A DNA stretch of 33,883 bases from an uncultured Lachnospiraceae bacterium (GTDB lineage: Bacteria; Bacillota; Clostridia; Lachnospirales; Lachnospiraceae), in assembly GCA_910588815.1 (NCBI GenBank), contig CAJUQY010000009.1, forward strand, positions 16,897-50,779, read 5' to 3'. Each line of letters begins with the position of its first letter. Positions within the stretch are counted from its first letter, which is position 1. The notes beneath the pieces were generated by a model. That model did not search any database. It was not told the origin of the DNA and worked only from the letters and a program-made list of their open reading frames with translations. This document shows, in pieces, positions 21,648-30,872 of this stretch. The translations under genes were made by a program, and so were the position numbers.

Positions 21648-24600
21648 ATGGGACAGGAAACGATTGAGGGCCTTCACAGGTGGTCCATAATATTTGGAGT
21701 AGTGGGAAGCTGTGGATTTCTTCTGCTGGTGGTGCTGTTTATAAGATTTCAGTATGGGAGAAGATGTTTAAAGTGGCTTAAAAAAAGACTTTTTAAGGGA
21801 CGAAAGGATATTTTGAAGGTGAGAGCGCTTTTGTTGGCGTCGGTACTCTTAGTTCCGTCCATATTTGGCCTGGCGGCACAGGCAGAGACGCTGCTTTTGG
21901 AACGGGAGCCAGAGGAAGAGAGCTCTTTGGGAGAAACGGACGGAAGGGTTTTCGTGGCGGTGGAGGGCGATTCTGTCAGTCCGGACGTTTACCGGGATAC
22001 GGCAGTGGCAGAGATTACGTTTCAGGAGAAAAATTTTGACGAAAAAGGGATTTCTCTGACAGTGGGAGATGAGACAGGGAGGGAGACGAGGATCACCTTT
22101 GAGTCTGACGGCTGGAAAGGCCTGGCCGGACTGGGAGAGGGGATTCTGGAAATTGTCCCTTATGAGAAGGCATCTGAAGTTTCGGAGAATCAGGGTGAGA
22201 AGAATAAATGCTGGTTTCTGGACAGCGAGGAGGGAGCTTCGGAACACACAAAGGAGCGGACTGTGAAAATGCGGCTTCGCTTTCCGGCAGAAGGCCGGTT
22301 TGAGATCCGGGAAGCTTCCTGCCGGGATTTGGCAGGAAATGTATCAGGACTTGCGGCTCCTGTTTCCGTGATTATAGATCGGACGCCGCCAAAGCTGCAG
22401 ATTGCATTGCCAAAGGAGGACTTGGTCCATGAAGGGTACTACAGCCATCCCGTAACCGTATGGCTCTATCTGAGAGAGCACAATTTCAGACCGGAAACGG
22501 CGGAAGGGCTTCCGAAGATTTTTTTGGAAACACAGAAGGGCGAGACGGCGGGAACAGGCCGGAACCCGGCGGGAATGGTCACAGAACAGGCATGGGAACA
22601 GGCAGCGGAGAAAGGCGAGGACTGGTATAAGCTGCCGATTCGCATCACGGAGGACGGAAATTATCTCATAGAGGTTTCCTATGAGGATCCGGCAGGCTGG
22701 CCCCTCTCGCCGGAGAGTGTGACGGGGCAGCGCTTTACCGTAGATACGACGGCGCCGGAATTTGGAACTATTACAGCCATGGGAGAGTCGTGGAACAGGT
22801 TTTGGGAGCACGTCACCTTCGGACGTTATTCCTCCGGCGAAGAGGTGGTGATTTTAGAGGGGGGAGACAGTGTTTCTCCTGTGGAGCCGCTTTGCTATTT
22901 TTGTGCCGCCGGAGAGCTGACGGAGCATGAGCTGGAAGGGCTTGCAAAGGAGAACTGGAAAGAGGGGAACCGCTTGGTGCTTGTGCCGGATTCGAGAACC
23001 GTGGTCTATCTGAAGGTGACCAACTATGCAGGGCTCAGCAGTTATTTCAACTCATCAGGGCTGGTGGTTGAAAACAAGGGACCGGTGATTACCCTGTCGC
23101 CCAGTGGAGAGGTATGGACCGGGAGCGGTATTTATCGGGGGGATGTGGAGCTTATGGTTTCCCTTGAAGAACCGGAAGAGACAGGAGTTTTCTCCGGGCT
23201 CAGGCAGGCATCCTATATGCTGGAGGCGGAGAAGGACGGAAAGAGAGAGCTTTTGGAGCAGGAGTTGTTGCTTGAGCAGCCGGGGACGGTCAAGCAGCAG
23301 GAAGGGGGTTTGAAAAATTGGAAGGACAGCGTATTTTTGTCGGCGGAGGAATATGACGGAACCGTTTTGTGGTTTACGGTTTCGGCGGAGGATATGGCGG
23401 GAAATCAGTCGGAGGAGAGTTTGCGTCTTTCCATAGACCGGACAGCGCCCGGGCTGCAGGTCATTTATGGAAGCGAGAGGCCGGAAAACGGACATTACTA
23501 CAGTCAGGAGAGGGAGGTACAGCTTATCATTGAGGAGGCTAATTTTTCGGAGGAACAGGTGTGGATTGCGGTCACCAACACAGACCGGGTCCTTCCGGAG
23601 ATTTCGCCGTGGAGCCATGAGGGAAATATCCATAGCTGCCGGATTGTTTTTTCGGAGGACGGGGATTATACATTTTTGGTCCGATGTGAGGATCTCGCGG
23701 GACATACCTCAGAGATAAGAGAAAAAGATTTCACCATAGACCGGACGCCGCCGAGGATTTGGGCGGAATTTTCAGAGGAGGGACGGGCGGGAAGCAGCAG
23801 CTATTACAATGCAGCGCGGACGGCCAGAATTACGGTGGAGGAACATAATTTCAGCCCGGAACATGCGGACAGTCAAATAGAGGCCTTGCTCGATACGGGG
23901 GAGAGCAGATCATGGAAGGTGGAGAAATTTGAGAGCTTGGGAGATGTCCATACGGCATCCTTGACTTTCCCGGAGGATGGTGATTACCGGCTTCTGTTTA
24001 CGTGTTCCGATTTGGCGGGAAATAAGGACAGAGATGATGTTGAGGAAGCATTTTCCATAGACCGGACGCCGCCCGAATTGGAAATTCTTGGGTTGGAAAA
24101 GGAATCGGCCAACCGGGGTGATGTGGGAGCCGAGATTCGATTTACAGATAAACGATTGGTGCCGGAACGTGTGGCAGTAGAGGTTTTCCGGGTGGATCAG
24201 GGGGGAGGTGAGGCAGCATGTCAATACCAGGAGATACAGGAGACGGACGGAACCATGGGGATGCGGCTGCTTCCGGAAAGCTTTCCGAAAACAGAGGAGA
24301 CGGATGGTTTATATCTTCTGCGTGCAGAGGGGACGGACAGGGCAGGGAACCGGACAGAACGAGAGCTTACGTTTTCGGTCAACCGGTATGGTTCCGTCTA
24401 TGCGGCTGCCAAAGAGACGGCGGATTGGCTGGGAACGGGAGAGTATCCGTATCTGTCTCAGGAGCGTGAGGTGGTAATTTGGGAATATAATGCGGATCCG
24501 GTGGAAGATTTTCAGGTGTCACTCGGCAGAAACGGAGTGGTTTTCCGGCTTTTAGAGGGAAAGAATTTCCAAAGGAAAGCTCTCTCTTTGGGCGCTGCCT

Positions 24601-25262
24601 CTGGGGGATGGCAGGTGTACGAGTACAGAATCAAAAAAGAAGTCTTTGAGCAGGAAGGGGATTATGAAATTTTGTTGTATTCCGTTGACAAGGCTGGGAA
24701 CCGCATGGGCAATGAATCGACCAGGAACAAAGAGCGGAAGAAGATATTTGCCTTTTCTGTGGATAAGACAGGGCCGTCTGCCATCCTTTCCGGTGCAAAG
24801 GACAGGGGGCGCTATCAGGCAAACGTGTTGGAGGTGTTTCTGGATGTTCATGACAATATGCGGCTTCAGAAGGTAGAGGTGAGGACAAAGGATGAAAAGA
24901 ACTGTTATGAGGGAGAGAGTATGGAGCGGATTTTTTCGGAGGAAGGGCTCAAGGTGAAGCTTTCAGAGGCGGATGACTGGCAGACGCTGGCGATTTATGC
25001 CGAAGATGCAGCCGGAAATCGTCTGGAGCTCGGGAACGGCCGGGGGACGGGAGCCTCGGGATGCCTGGAGTGGGAGTTTTTGATAACGTCAGACTGGTGG
25101 ATTCAGCTTTGCAGCAGCCCGCTTCGGCTTCTCCTGTTCTTGATTCCTCCGGCAGGATGCCTGGCGGGAGCGGCTATTATCATGGCGCGCCGAAGACGAA
25201 AGAAAAAAAGAAAGGAAGAGGCCCCGGACCATGGCCAAACAAATTCTTTTATGGTAGAATAA
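21648..25262 (+). CDS. Giant Ig-like-repeat membrane surface protein
   Basis: A 1204-residue protein. Two hydrophobic segments lie near the N-terminus (about 14-38, and a signal-like one at about 60-80 ending AAQAET) with a basic loop between them. Most of the chain is a chain of Ig-like modules of about 100-125 residues. Each module is marked by a linker such as IDRTPP, VDTTAP or VDKTGP at about residues 243, 364, 595, 696, 803 and 1037, with weaker copies near 473 and 910, and by recurring F-x-E-x-N-F, DGDY and C/S-x-D-x-AGN motifs. A C-terminal helix (about 1145-1170) and RRRRKKKRK tail anchor it. No LPxTG motif or enzyme domain is seen. It may be an adhesin, a wall-spanning scaffold or a sensor partner of the adjacent kinase. 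Confidence 0.87.
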   Translation: MGQETIEGLHRWSIIFGVVGSCGFLLLVVLFIRFQYGRRCLKWLKKRLFKGRKDILKVRALLLASVLLVPSIFGLAAQAETLLLEREPEEESSLGETDGRVFVAVEGDSVSPDVYRDTAVAEITFQEKNFDEKGISLTVGDETGRETRITFESDGWKGLAGLGEGILEIVPYEKASEVSENQGEKNKCWFLDSEEGASEHTKERTVKMRLRFPAEGRFEIREASCRDLAGNVSGLAAPVSVIIDRTPPKLQIALPKEDLVHEGYYSHPVTVWLYLREHNFRPETAEGLPKIFLETQKGETAGTGRNPAGMVTEQAWEQAAEKGEDWYKLPIRITEDGNYLIEVSYEDPAGWPLSPESVTGQRFTVDTTAPEFGTITAMGESWNRFWEHVTFGRYSSGEEVVILEGGDSVSPVEPLCYFCAAGELTEHELEGLAKENWKEGNRLVLVPDSRTVVYLKVTNYAGLSSYFNSSGLVVENKGPVITLSPSGEVWTGSGIYRGDVELMVSLEEPEETGVFSGLRQASYMLEAEKDGKRELLEQELLLEQPGTVKQQEGGLKNWKDSVFLSAEEYDGTVLWFTVSAEDMAGNQSEESLRLSIDRTAPGLQVIYGSERPENGHYYSQEREVQLIIEEANFSEEQVWIAVTNTDRVLPEISPWSHEGNIHSCRIVFSEDGDYTFLVRCEDLAGHTSEIREKDFTIDRTPPRIWAEFSEEGRAGSSSYYNAARTARITVEEHNFSPEHADSQIEALLDTGESRSWKVEKFESLGDVHTASLTFPEDGDYRLLFTCSDLAGNKDRDDVEEAFSIDRTPPELEILGLEKESANRGDVGAEIRFTDKRLVPERVAVEVFRVDQGGGEAACQYQEIQETDGTMGMRLLPESFPKTEETDGLYLLRAEGTDRAGNRTERELTFSVNRYGSVYAAAKETADWLGTGEYPYLSQEREVVIWEYNADPVEDFQVSLGRNGVVFRLLEGKNFQRKALSLGAASGGWQVYEYRIKKEVFEQEGDYEILLYSVDKAGNRMGNESTRNKERKKIFAFSVDKTGPSAILSGAKDRGRYQANVLEVFLDVHDNMRLQKVEVRTKDEKNCYEGESMERIFSEEGLKVKLSEADDWQTLAIYAEDAAGNRLELGNGRGTGASGCLEWEFLITSDWWIQLCSSPLRLLLFLIPPAGCLAGAAIIMARRRRKKKRKEEAPDHGQTNSFMVE

Positions 25263-25295
25263 TTTCCATAAAGTGAATGGATGGAGGGAAAGCAG

Positions 25296-26819
25296 ATGAA
25301 CTATTTAATCGGTATTGATTTGGGAACTTCCGCAACAAAAACGGTATTGTTTGACGAGAATGGAACGGTGATCGCATCCGCATCGAAAGAGTATCCGCTC
25401 TATCAGCCAAAGAATGGGTGGGCAGAGCAGAATCCGGAGGATTGGAAGCAGGCGGCATTGGAGACCATCGCGAGTGTCGTGAATGGCTCGGGAGTAGATA
25501 AGGAAGCGATCCGGGGTTTGGGCATTTCCGGCCAGATGCATGGTCTTGTGATGCTGGATGACAAGAATGAAGTGATTCGTCCGTCCATTATTTGGTGCGA
25601 CCAGCGGACCGCCGAGGAGTGTGAGGAGATCACCGAGCGGGTAGGGGCAAAGCGCCTGATCGAAATTACGGCAAACCCTGCCCTGACCGGATTCACGGCC
25701 TCCAAGATTCTTTGGGTGCGGAATCACGAGCCGGAAAATTATGCGAGGTGCCGTCATATTTTGCTGCCGAAGGACTATGTCCGCCTGATTTTGACAGGGG
25801 AATATGCGACGGAAGTGTCGGATGCATCGGGGATGCAGCTTTTAGACGTGCCGAACCGCTGCTGGTCAGATGAGGTTCTCGAAAAACTGGAAATCGATAA
25901 GGCGTTGCTGGCAAAGGTTTACGAGTCACCGGAGGTGACGGGAACGATCCTTCCGGAGATTGCGGAGCTTACGGGGCTTTCCGAAAAGACGGCAGTCGTA
26001 GGAGGCGCCGGCGATAACGCGGCAGCCGCCGTGGGAACAGGCGTCGTTCGGGACGGGAAAGCGTTCACAACCATTGGAACCAGCGGGGTTGTGTTTGCCC
26101 ACAGTAAACATGTGACCATTGATCCGAGAGGGAGGGTCCATACCTTCTGCTGTGCCGTTCCCGGCTGCTGGCATGTGATGGGGGTGACTCAGGGAGCAGG
26201 GCTTTCTCTTCAGTGGTTCCGCAACAATTTCTGCCAGGATTATATGGAACAGGCAGAAAAGGAGGGCTGTGATGCCTACGATTATATCAACCGGGACGTG
26301 GAGGAGACGCCTTTAGGTGCAAACCGCCTGATTTACCTTCCATACCTGATGGGAGAGCGGACACCCCACCTTGATCCGGACTGCCGCGGTGTGTTCTTTG
26401 GACTCTCGGCGATTCATACCAGGAAGGACATGCTCAGGGCCGTCATGGAAGGGGTGTCCTATTCCATGAAGGACTGCAACGATATCCTGAAGGAGATGGG
26501 AGTGGAGGTTGCGGATATGATGGCCTGCGGAGGAGGCGGCCGAAGCGCCGTATGGCGTCAGATGCTGGCGGATATGTACGGCTGTACCGTAAAGACCGTG
26601 GCTGCAAAGGAGGGGCCGGCTCTTGGCGTGGCAATTCTGGCAGGCGTGGGTGCAGGGATTTATGAAAGCGTGGAGGCGGCCTGTGACCGGATGATCCACA
26701 CAGACAAGTCCTGCGATGCGATCCCTAAGAATACGGAGAAGTATAATGAGTATCACAAAATTTATAAGAATTTGTATGGATGCCTGAGGGAGCAGTATAA
26801 GGAGCTTGCAAAGCTGTAA
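25296..26819 (+). CDS. xylB: Xylulokinase
   Basis: This is a 507-residue FGGY-family kinase that phosphorylates D-xylulose to xylulose-5-phosphate. It has the ATPase-fold start YLIGIDLGTSATKTVLFD, GISGQMHGLVMLD, IIWCDQRTAEE, DYVRLILTGEYATEVSDASG, GAGDNAAAAVGTG, the FGGY signature GANRLIYLPYLMGERTPH, and ACGGGGRS near the end. GGAGGG lies 7 bp before ATG 25296. The start is 33 bp after the Ig-repeat gene with no obvious terminator, so read-through is possible, but its function is unrelated. No xylA or pentose transporter is nearby. Close FGGY relatives use other ketoses, so the substrate is likely rather than certain. Confidence 0.92.
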   Translation: MNYLIGIDLGTSATKTVLFDENGTVIASASKEYPLYQPKNGWAEQNPEDWKQAALETIASVVNGSGVDKEAIRGLGISGQMHGLVMLDDKNEVIRPSIIWCDQRTAEECEEITERVGAKRLIEITANPALTGFTASKILWVRNHEPENYARCRHILLPKDYVRLILTGEYATEVSDASGMQLLDVPNRCWSDEVLEKLEIDKALLAKVYESPEVTGTILPEIAELTGLSEKTAVVGGAGDNAAAAVGTGVVRDGKAFTTIGTSGVVFAHSKHVTIDPRGRVHTFCCAVPGCWHVMGVTQGAGLSLQWFRNNFCQDYMEQAEKEGCDAYDYINRDVEETPLGANRLIYLPYLMGERTPHLDPDCRGVFFGLSAIHTRKDMLRAVMEGVSYSMKDCNDILKEMGVEVADMMACGGGGRSAVWRQMLADMYGCTVKTVAAKEGPALGVAILAGVGAGIYESVEAACDRMIHTDKSCDAIPKNTEKYNEYHKIYKNLYGCLREQYKELAKL

Positions 26820-26826
26820 AGGCTGT

Positions 26827-26862
26827 CGGGGGCGCCGGGACATCATAGATACGGCGCCCCCG
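26827..26862. terminator. GC-rich hairpin between convergent xylB and argH
   Basis: GGGGGCGCCG (26828-26837) pairs with CGGCGCCCCC (26852-26861), and a flanking C-G pair extends it. It lies between two convergent stops. There is no long U-run on either side, so termination is inferred from stem strength and position. Confidence 0.65.
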
Positions 26863-26871
26863 GTTGGCCGA

Positions 26872-28251
26872 CTAATTTTCTGTTTCCAACAGCCGTTTAT
26901 ATTCTGTGATAACCTTTGCCATGGCGGAGGGGCCGGGGGCTCCCAGAGTGGTTCGTTTCTCTACACAGGTCTTTAAGCTGATGGCTTCATAAATGTCTTC
27001 TTCGAATACGGGACTGACGGCCTTGTATTCCTCGAGACTCATATCATCCAGGGAAATCCCCTTATTCAGACAATGAAGTACCAGCTGCCCCACGATTCCG
27101 TGGGCATCGCGGAAGGGAACACCGTGATTCACCAGATAATCGGCTGCGTCGGTGGCATTGGTAAATCCGTTCACAGCGCTTTTTTTCATGGCATCCCTGT
27201 TGAATTTCATGGTGGCCAGCATGCCGGTAAACAGGGTGAGACAATCTTTTGTAGTGTCGATCGCATCAAAGGTCAGCTCTTTGTCCTCCTGTATATCTTT
27301 GTTGTAAGCGAGGGGGATTCCTTTCATGGTAGTCAGGATGGAGATGAGGGCGCCATAGACCCGCCCTGTTTTTCCCCTCACCAGCTCCGCAATGTCAGGA
27401 TTCTTTTTTTGCGGCATGATACTGCTCCCGGTACTATAGGCATCATCCAATTCCACAAACTGATATTCATTGGAATTCCAGAGAATAATCTCCTCGGAAA
27501 AACGGCTTAAATGCATCATCATGGTGGCCATGGCACTGCAAAGCTCGATCAGGTAATCGCGGTCCGATACGGAATCCATACTGTTCCTGGTGGCGGAATC
27601 GAAGCCAAGAAGAGAGGCCGTGTATTCCCGATCCAGGGGATAGGTGGTTCCGGCCAAGGCTCCTGAGCCCAGAGGGCAGGTGTTCATTCGTTTTAGGATA
27701 TCGGAAAGTCGGCTTCTGTCCCGGAGGAACATTTCAAAATATGCACCGAAATGATGGGCGGCAGTCACCGGCTGGGCTTTTTGCAGATGGGTGAAACCGG
27801 GCATGTAAGTTTCCAGATTTTCCTCGATGACGGTCAGGATGGTTTGCAGCAGTTCTTTTATGAGCGTATCCAGAGCACCGATCTCGTCGCGGACATAGAG
27901 CTTCATATCCAAGGCCACCTGATCGTTTCGGCTTCGGCCGGTATGAAGCTTCTTTCCCACATCACCGATGCGGAGAATCAGGGTGGTTTCCACGAAGCTG
28001 TGGATATCCTCGGCGCCGGGATCGATCTCCAATGTGCCGTTTTCTACGTCGGAGAGAATTCCCTCGAGACCCGCAACGATCTGCTGCTTTTCTTTGTCGG
28101 TTAAGATTCCTTGTTTGGCCAGCATCGTCACATGGGCAATACTTCCGCGGATATCCTGTCTGTAAAAACGCTTGTCAAAGGAAATGGAAGCGTTAAACTG
28201 GTTGACCAGGGTATTTTCTTCTTTGGTGAAGCGTCCTCCCCATAGTTTCAT
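26872..28251 (-). CDS. argH: Argininosuccinate lyase
   Basis: This 459-residue fumarase-superfamily enzyme cleaves argininosuccinate to arginine and fumarate. It begins MKLWGGRFTKEENTLVNQFN. Other landmarks are EDIHSFVE, LHTGRSRNDQVALD, YMPGFTHLQKAQPV and the signature GSSIMPQKKNPDIAELVRGK. The length is normal for the family. argG and other arginine genes are absent here. The start lies 4 bp after the yfhO stop, and its ribosome site (GAGGAA) overlaps that gene's end, so it is the last gene of the GT2-yfhO-argH operon, an unusual company for arginine synthesis. Confidence 0.97.
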   Translation of the reverse strand: MKLWGGRFTKEENTLVNQFNASISFDKRFYRQDIRGSIAHVTMLAKQGILTDKEKQQIVAGLEGILSDVENGTLEIDPGAEDIHSFVETTLILRIGDVGKKLHTGRSRNDQVALDMKLYVRDEIGALDTLIKELLQTILTVIEENLETYMPGFTHLQKAQPVTAAHHFGAYFEMFLRDRSRLSDILKRMNTCPLGSGALAGTTYPLDREYTASLLGFDSATRNSMDSVSDRDYLIELCSAMATMMMHLSRFSEEIILWNSNEYQFVELDDAYSTGSSIMPQKKNPDIAELVRGKTGRVYGALISILTTMKGIPLAYNKDIQEDKELTFDAIDTTKDCLTLFTGMLATMKFNRDAMKKSAVNGFTNATDAADYLVNHGVPFRDAHGIVGQLVLHCLNKGISLDDMSLEEYKAVSPVFEEDIYEAISLKTCVEKRTTLGAPGPSAMAKVITEYKRLLETEN

Positions 28252-28255
28252 AGTA

Positions 28256-30871
28256 TCATTCCTCTCTTTCTGATGGCATTTCAGTATCTTTTGGTGTTTC
28301 AGTATTCTCGATTATGTTTTCCTGCTTATCTGCCGTTTCTTCTGCGGCTGTCTCCTCAGGAGAGGCAGCCGGCAATGCGGAAGGTTTTGGAAGCCTGCCC
28401 AAAACGCGGGCGGCCAAAACCAGAAGTGCTAAAAGGACTGCCGAAGCCGCGGACACTATAAAACCCGAGGTCAGCCCGTCGGGGCGGTAGGAAAGCTCGA
28501 TGGAGTGGGCGCCGGCTTTAAGCGGCACGGCCAGCATGGTATCCGCGAACAGGACAGGTTCTGTCAGGACATTGTCCACTTTGAGGGTCCATCCTTTTTC
28601 ATAGGGGATGGAAGTATAGAGGAGCCCGTCGGAGGCGGCGGTGATCCGTCCGGTGACAGAGGTATCGGTATAATGGTCGATGGCCAGAGACTGAGCGTTT
28701 AAGGTGTCGGTCAGGCGAGCCAGCTCGGTCAGGTTAAGCCGATATGCCTGGGCAGTAAAATTCTGGTCATCTTGTTTGGTGGTCAGGGAGACGGAGGTTC
28801 CGGCCTCTAATCTGCCAAGATCCAGAAAGAACCCGCGGTTCACATTGGAAAAGTCCTTCGTGGAGGAACCGCCTGAGAACGTCACATCCTTGATGGAGGA
28901 ATTGGTCACGTCAATATAGTAAAAGCCGGTCTCCGGGATGAACAGCGTATACTCTCCGATGGAAGAGGAGCCTCCGGAGACAGAGGTCAGGACGTCGCCG
29001 CAGTCCGCGGCGAGCCTGGCAAAAGAATTTTGGGCAGCAGCCGGATCCTGGACTTGATAATTCCAGGAGGCGGCCATATCGGAAGGCAGCATAAATCCGA
29101 CCGGAAGGCTGAAGCGGTTTTCGTAAAGAGTCACATTGCCGTCTGTGCGGAGTGCAGAGTACAGTTCACTGTCCAGGGAATTGACGGACAGGGTATACTT
29201 GACACCCAGTAAGGCAGACGAGAGCGGGGTTGCCCCGGTAAAGCTGTAGGAATTGGTGTTTCCTTCCAGCCCGAGAGTCTTGTAAAGCTCTGTCAGGTGG
29301 GCGTTGGCTGTGGAGGAGAAGAGGGAGGCGGAGTGATAACCGGCCAGAGCCGCATCATTTTTTGTCTTGCGGGGTTCCTTTTCTATACGGAACAGGCTGG
29401 TATCTTCTGTTTCGATTCCCTCTGCCAGCACACGGAAAGAGTTCTGGTTTTCCAGATAGGAGCTGCGGTTTACCGTGGTAATGCTGGTGACCGCCGTATT
29501 CATACTGGCCTCTATGGCGATCAAAGTGACGGCGAGGATGGCCAGAACAGGTGCGTAGGCCTTCCGCTTTTTGTGATAATAGAGGAGCAATGCGTAAAGC
29601 CCCACAAAAAAGAGCGTCACATAATAAATTTTAAAATCAAAGGTTTCTTCGGTGATGACAGCTTCACAGAGGAAGATAAAGGCGGTAACGCCCCAGAAGC
29701 TGCCGGAAAGCTGGGAGGCCGTATTGGCACGCAGCTGCCGGAAAGCTTCATAGCACATGGTAAGAACCAAAATGATGTAGAGGAAGGACTGGCGGGCCGG
29801 AAGGCTGTTGGGAAAATGAAATCCGTGCCAGACGAAATTCGGGATGTTCAAAGAAAACCCGATCAGCATGACAAACAGCAGGACGCCTTTTACAATTTTT
29901 TCTTTCTTGGAAATCCGTTTGTTTGTCATGTAGAGAGGCATCAGTAAAAGTACGCCGACTCCGCAGTAGATGTTGGGATGATGGTCTAAACCGATTTCCA
30001 CCTCCACATTGACAAAATGCCGGGCCAGCATTTGAAAACAAGAAAAATAGGAGCTTAAGGTCTTGGGTATGTTGATGTCCCCGGAAGCGGTAAGCGAAAG
30101 GGCAGAGAGGACGGGAATCAACAAACAGGCGGCCAGCCCGCCGGCCAGAAGAGAATAAACTCCGAAATGAAAGCATCGTTTTAAAAAACGGCGGCAGTCA
30201 GATTCCATGATGAGCAGCGCAATAAAGTAGAGTACCATGAAAATGCACATCATGATGGAGATATAGTAATTGCTCAGGATGGAAAGCGCCAGGGTCAGGC
30301 AGTAGAGGAGACACTTATCCTCCTTTACGAGGCGTTCCAGTCCGAGGATGACAAGCGGAGCCAGAACCAGACAGTCCAGCCACATGATATTCCAGCTGTA
30401 GGCGGCCATGTAGGCGGAGAGTGCATAAAAAACGGCAAAGAAAGAAATCCCTAAGTCCTTTGTCTTAAAATGCCTGCTCAGATAAAAGCAGAAGGAGAGT
30501 CCGGCAAGACCGATCTTTAAAACAATCATATAAGTCATAAATTCGATGACCAGGCTCTGGGGGACAAAAAAGGCCAGCCAGTTTGCGGGGCTGGCCAGAT
30601 AGTAGGCATAGAGAGCAATAAAATTAGAACCCATTCCGATATTCCAGGAATAGGAGAGGCTCCCGCCGTGCTTGATTTTTTCCATGAACTCATTCATGAA
30701 AGGAGCGTATTGATGGTACATATCTGTCCGGAGAAAGCTGTTGTCGCCGAAAGGGAAAATTTTCCTTTGGATAAAAATCCCGATCATAATGATAACCGGT
30801 ATAAAGAAAGAGAGGAGAAAGGGAGCCTTCTCCAGCCAGGTTGTTTTTGGTCTAAATTTCTTTGCTCTCAT
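28256..30871 (-). CDS. YfhO-family membrane glycosyltransferase
   Basis: This 871-residue polytopic protein has about 12-13 membrane helices spread over the first ~480 residues and one near 820-840. The N-terminal extracytoplasmic loop has the conserved FLRTDMYHQYAPFM and WNIGMGSNF segments of YfhO. A large outer domain follows (about 480-815), then an acidic Glu/Thr-rich cytoplasmic tail. YfhO is a GT-C-type enzyme that, in Bacillus, adds GlcNAc to lipoteichoic acid using the lipid-linked sugar made by CsbB. Here the CsbB-like GT2 gene lies immediately upstream (2-bp gap), matching that pairing. The flippase component is not in the window. The sugar and acceptor are inferred only by analogy. 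Confidence 0.9.
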   Translation of the reverse strand: MRAKKFRPKTTWLEKAPFLLSFFIPVIIMIGIFIQRKIFPFGDNSFLRTDMYHQYAPFMNEFMEKIKHGGSLSYSWNIGMGSNFIALYAYYLASPANWLAFFVPQSLVIEFMTYMIVLKIGLAGLSFCFYLSRHFKTKDLGISFFAVFYALSAYMAAYSWNIMWLDCLVLAPLVILGLERLVKEDKCLLYCLTLALSILSNYYISIMMCIFMVLYFIALLIMESDCRRFLKRCFHFGVYSLLAGGLAACLLIPVLSALSLTASGDINIPKTLSSYFSCFQMLARHFVNVEVEIGLDHHPNIYCGVGVLLLMPLYMTNKRISKKEKIVKGVLLFVMLIGFSLNIPNFVWHGFHFPNSLPARQSFLYIILVLTMCYEAFRQLRANTASQLSGSFWGVTAFIFLCEAVITEETFDFKIYYVTLFFVGLYALLLYYHKKRKAYAPVLAILAVTLIAIEASMNTAVTSITTVNRSSYLENQNSFRVLAEGIETEDTSLFRIEKEPRKTKNDAALAGYHSASLFSSTANAHLTELYKTLGLEGNTNSYSFTGATPLSSALLGVKYTLSVNSLDSELYSALRTDGNVTLYENRFSLPVGFMLPSDMAASWNYQVQDPAAAQNSFARLAADCGDVLTSVSGGSSSIGEYTLFIPETGFYYIDVTNSSIKDVTFSGGSSTKDFSNVNRGFFLDLGRLEAGTSVSLTTKQDDQNFTAQAYRLNLTELARLTDTLNAQSLAIDHYTDTSVTGRITAASDGLLYTSIPYEKGWTLKVDNVLTEPVLFADTMLAVPLKAGAHSIELSYRPDGLTSGFIVSAASAVLLALLVLAARVLGRLPKPSALPAASPEETAAEETADKQENIIENTETPKDTEMPSEREE

Positions 30872-30872
30872 G

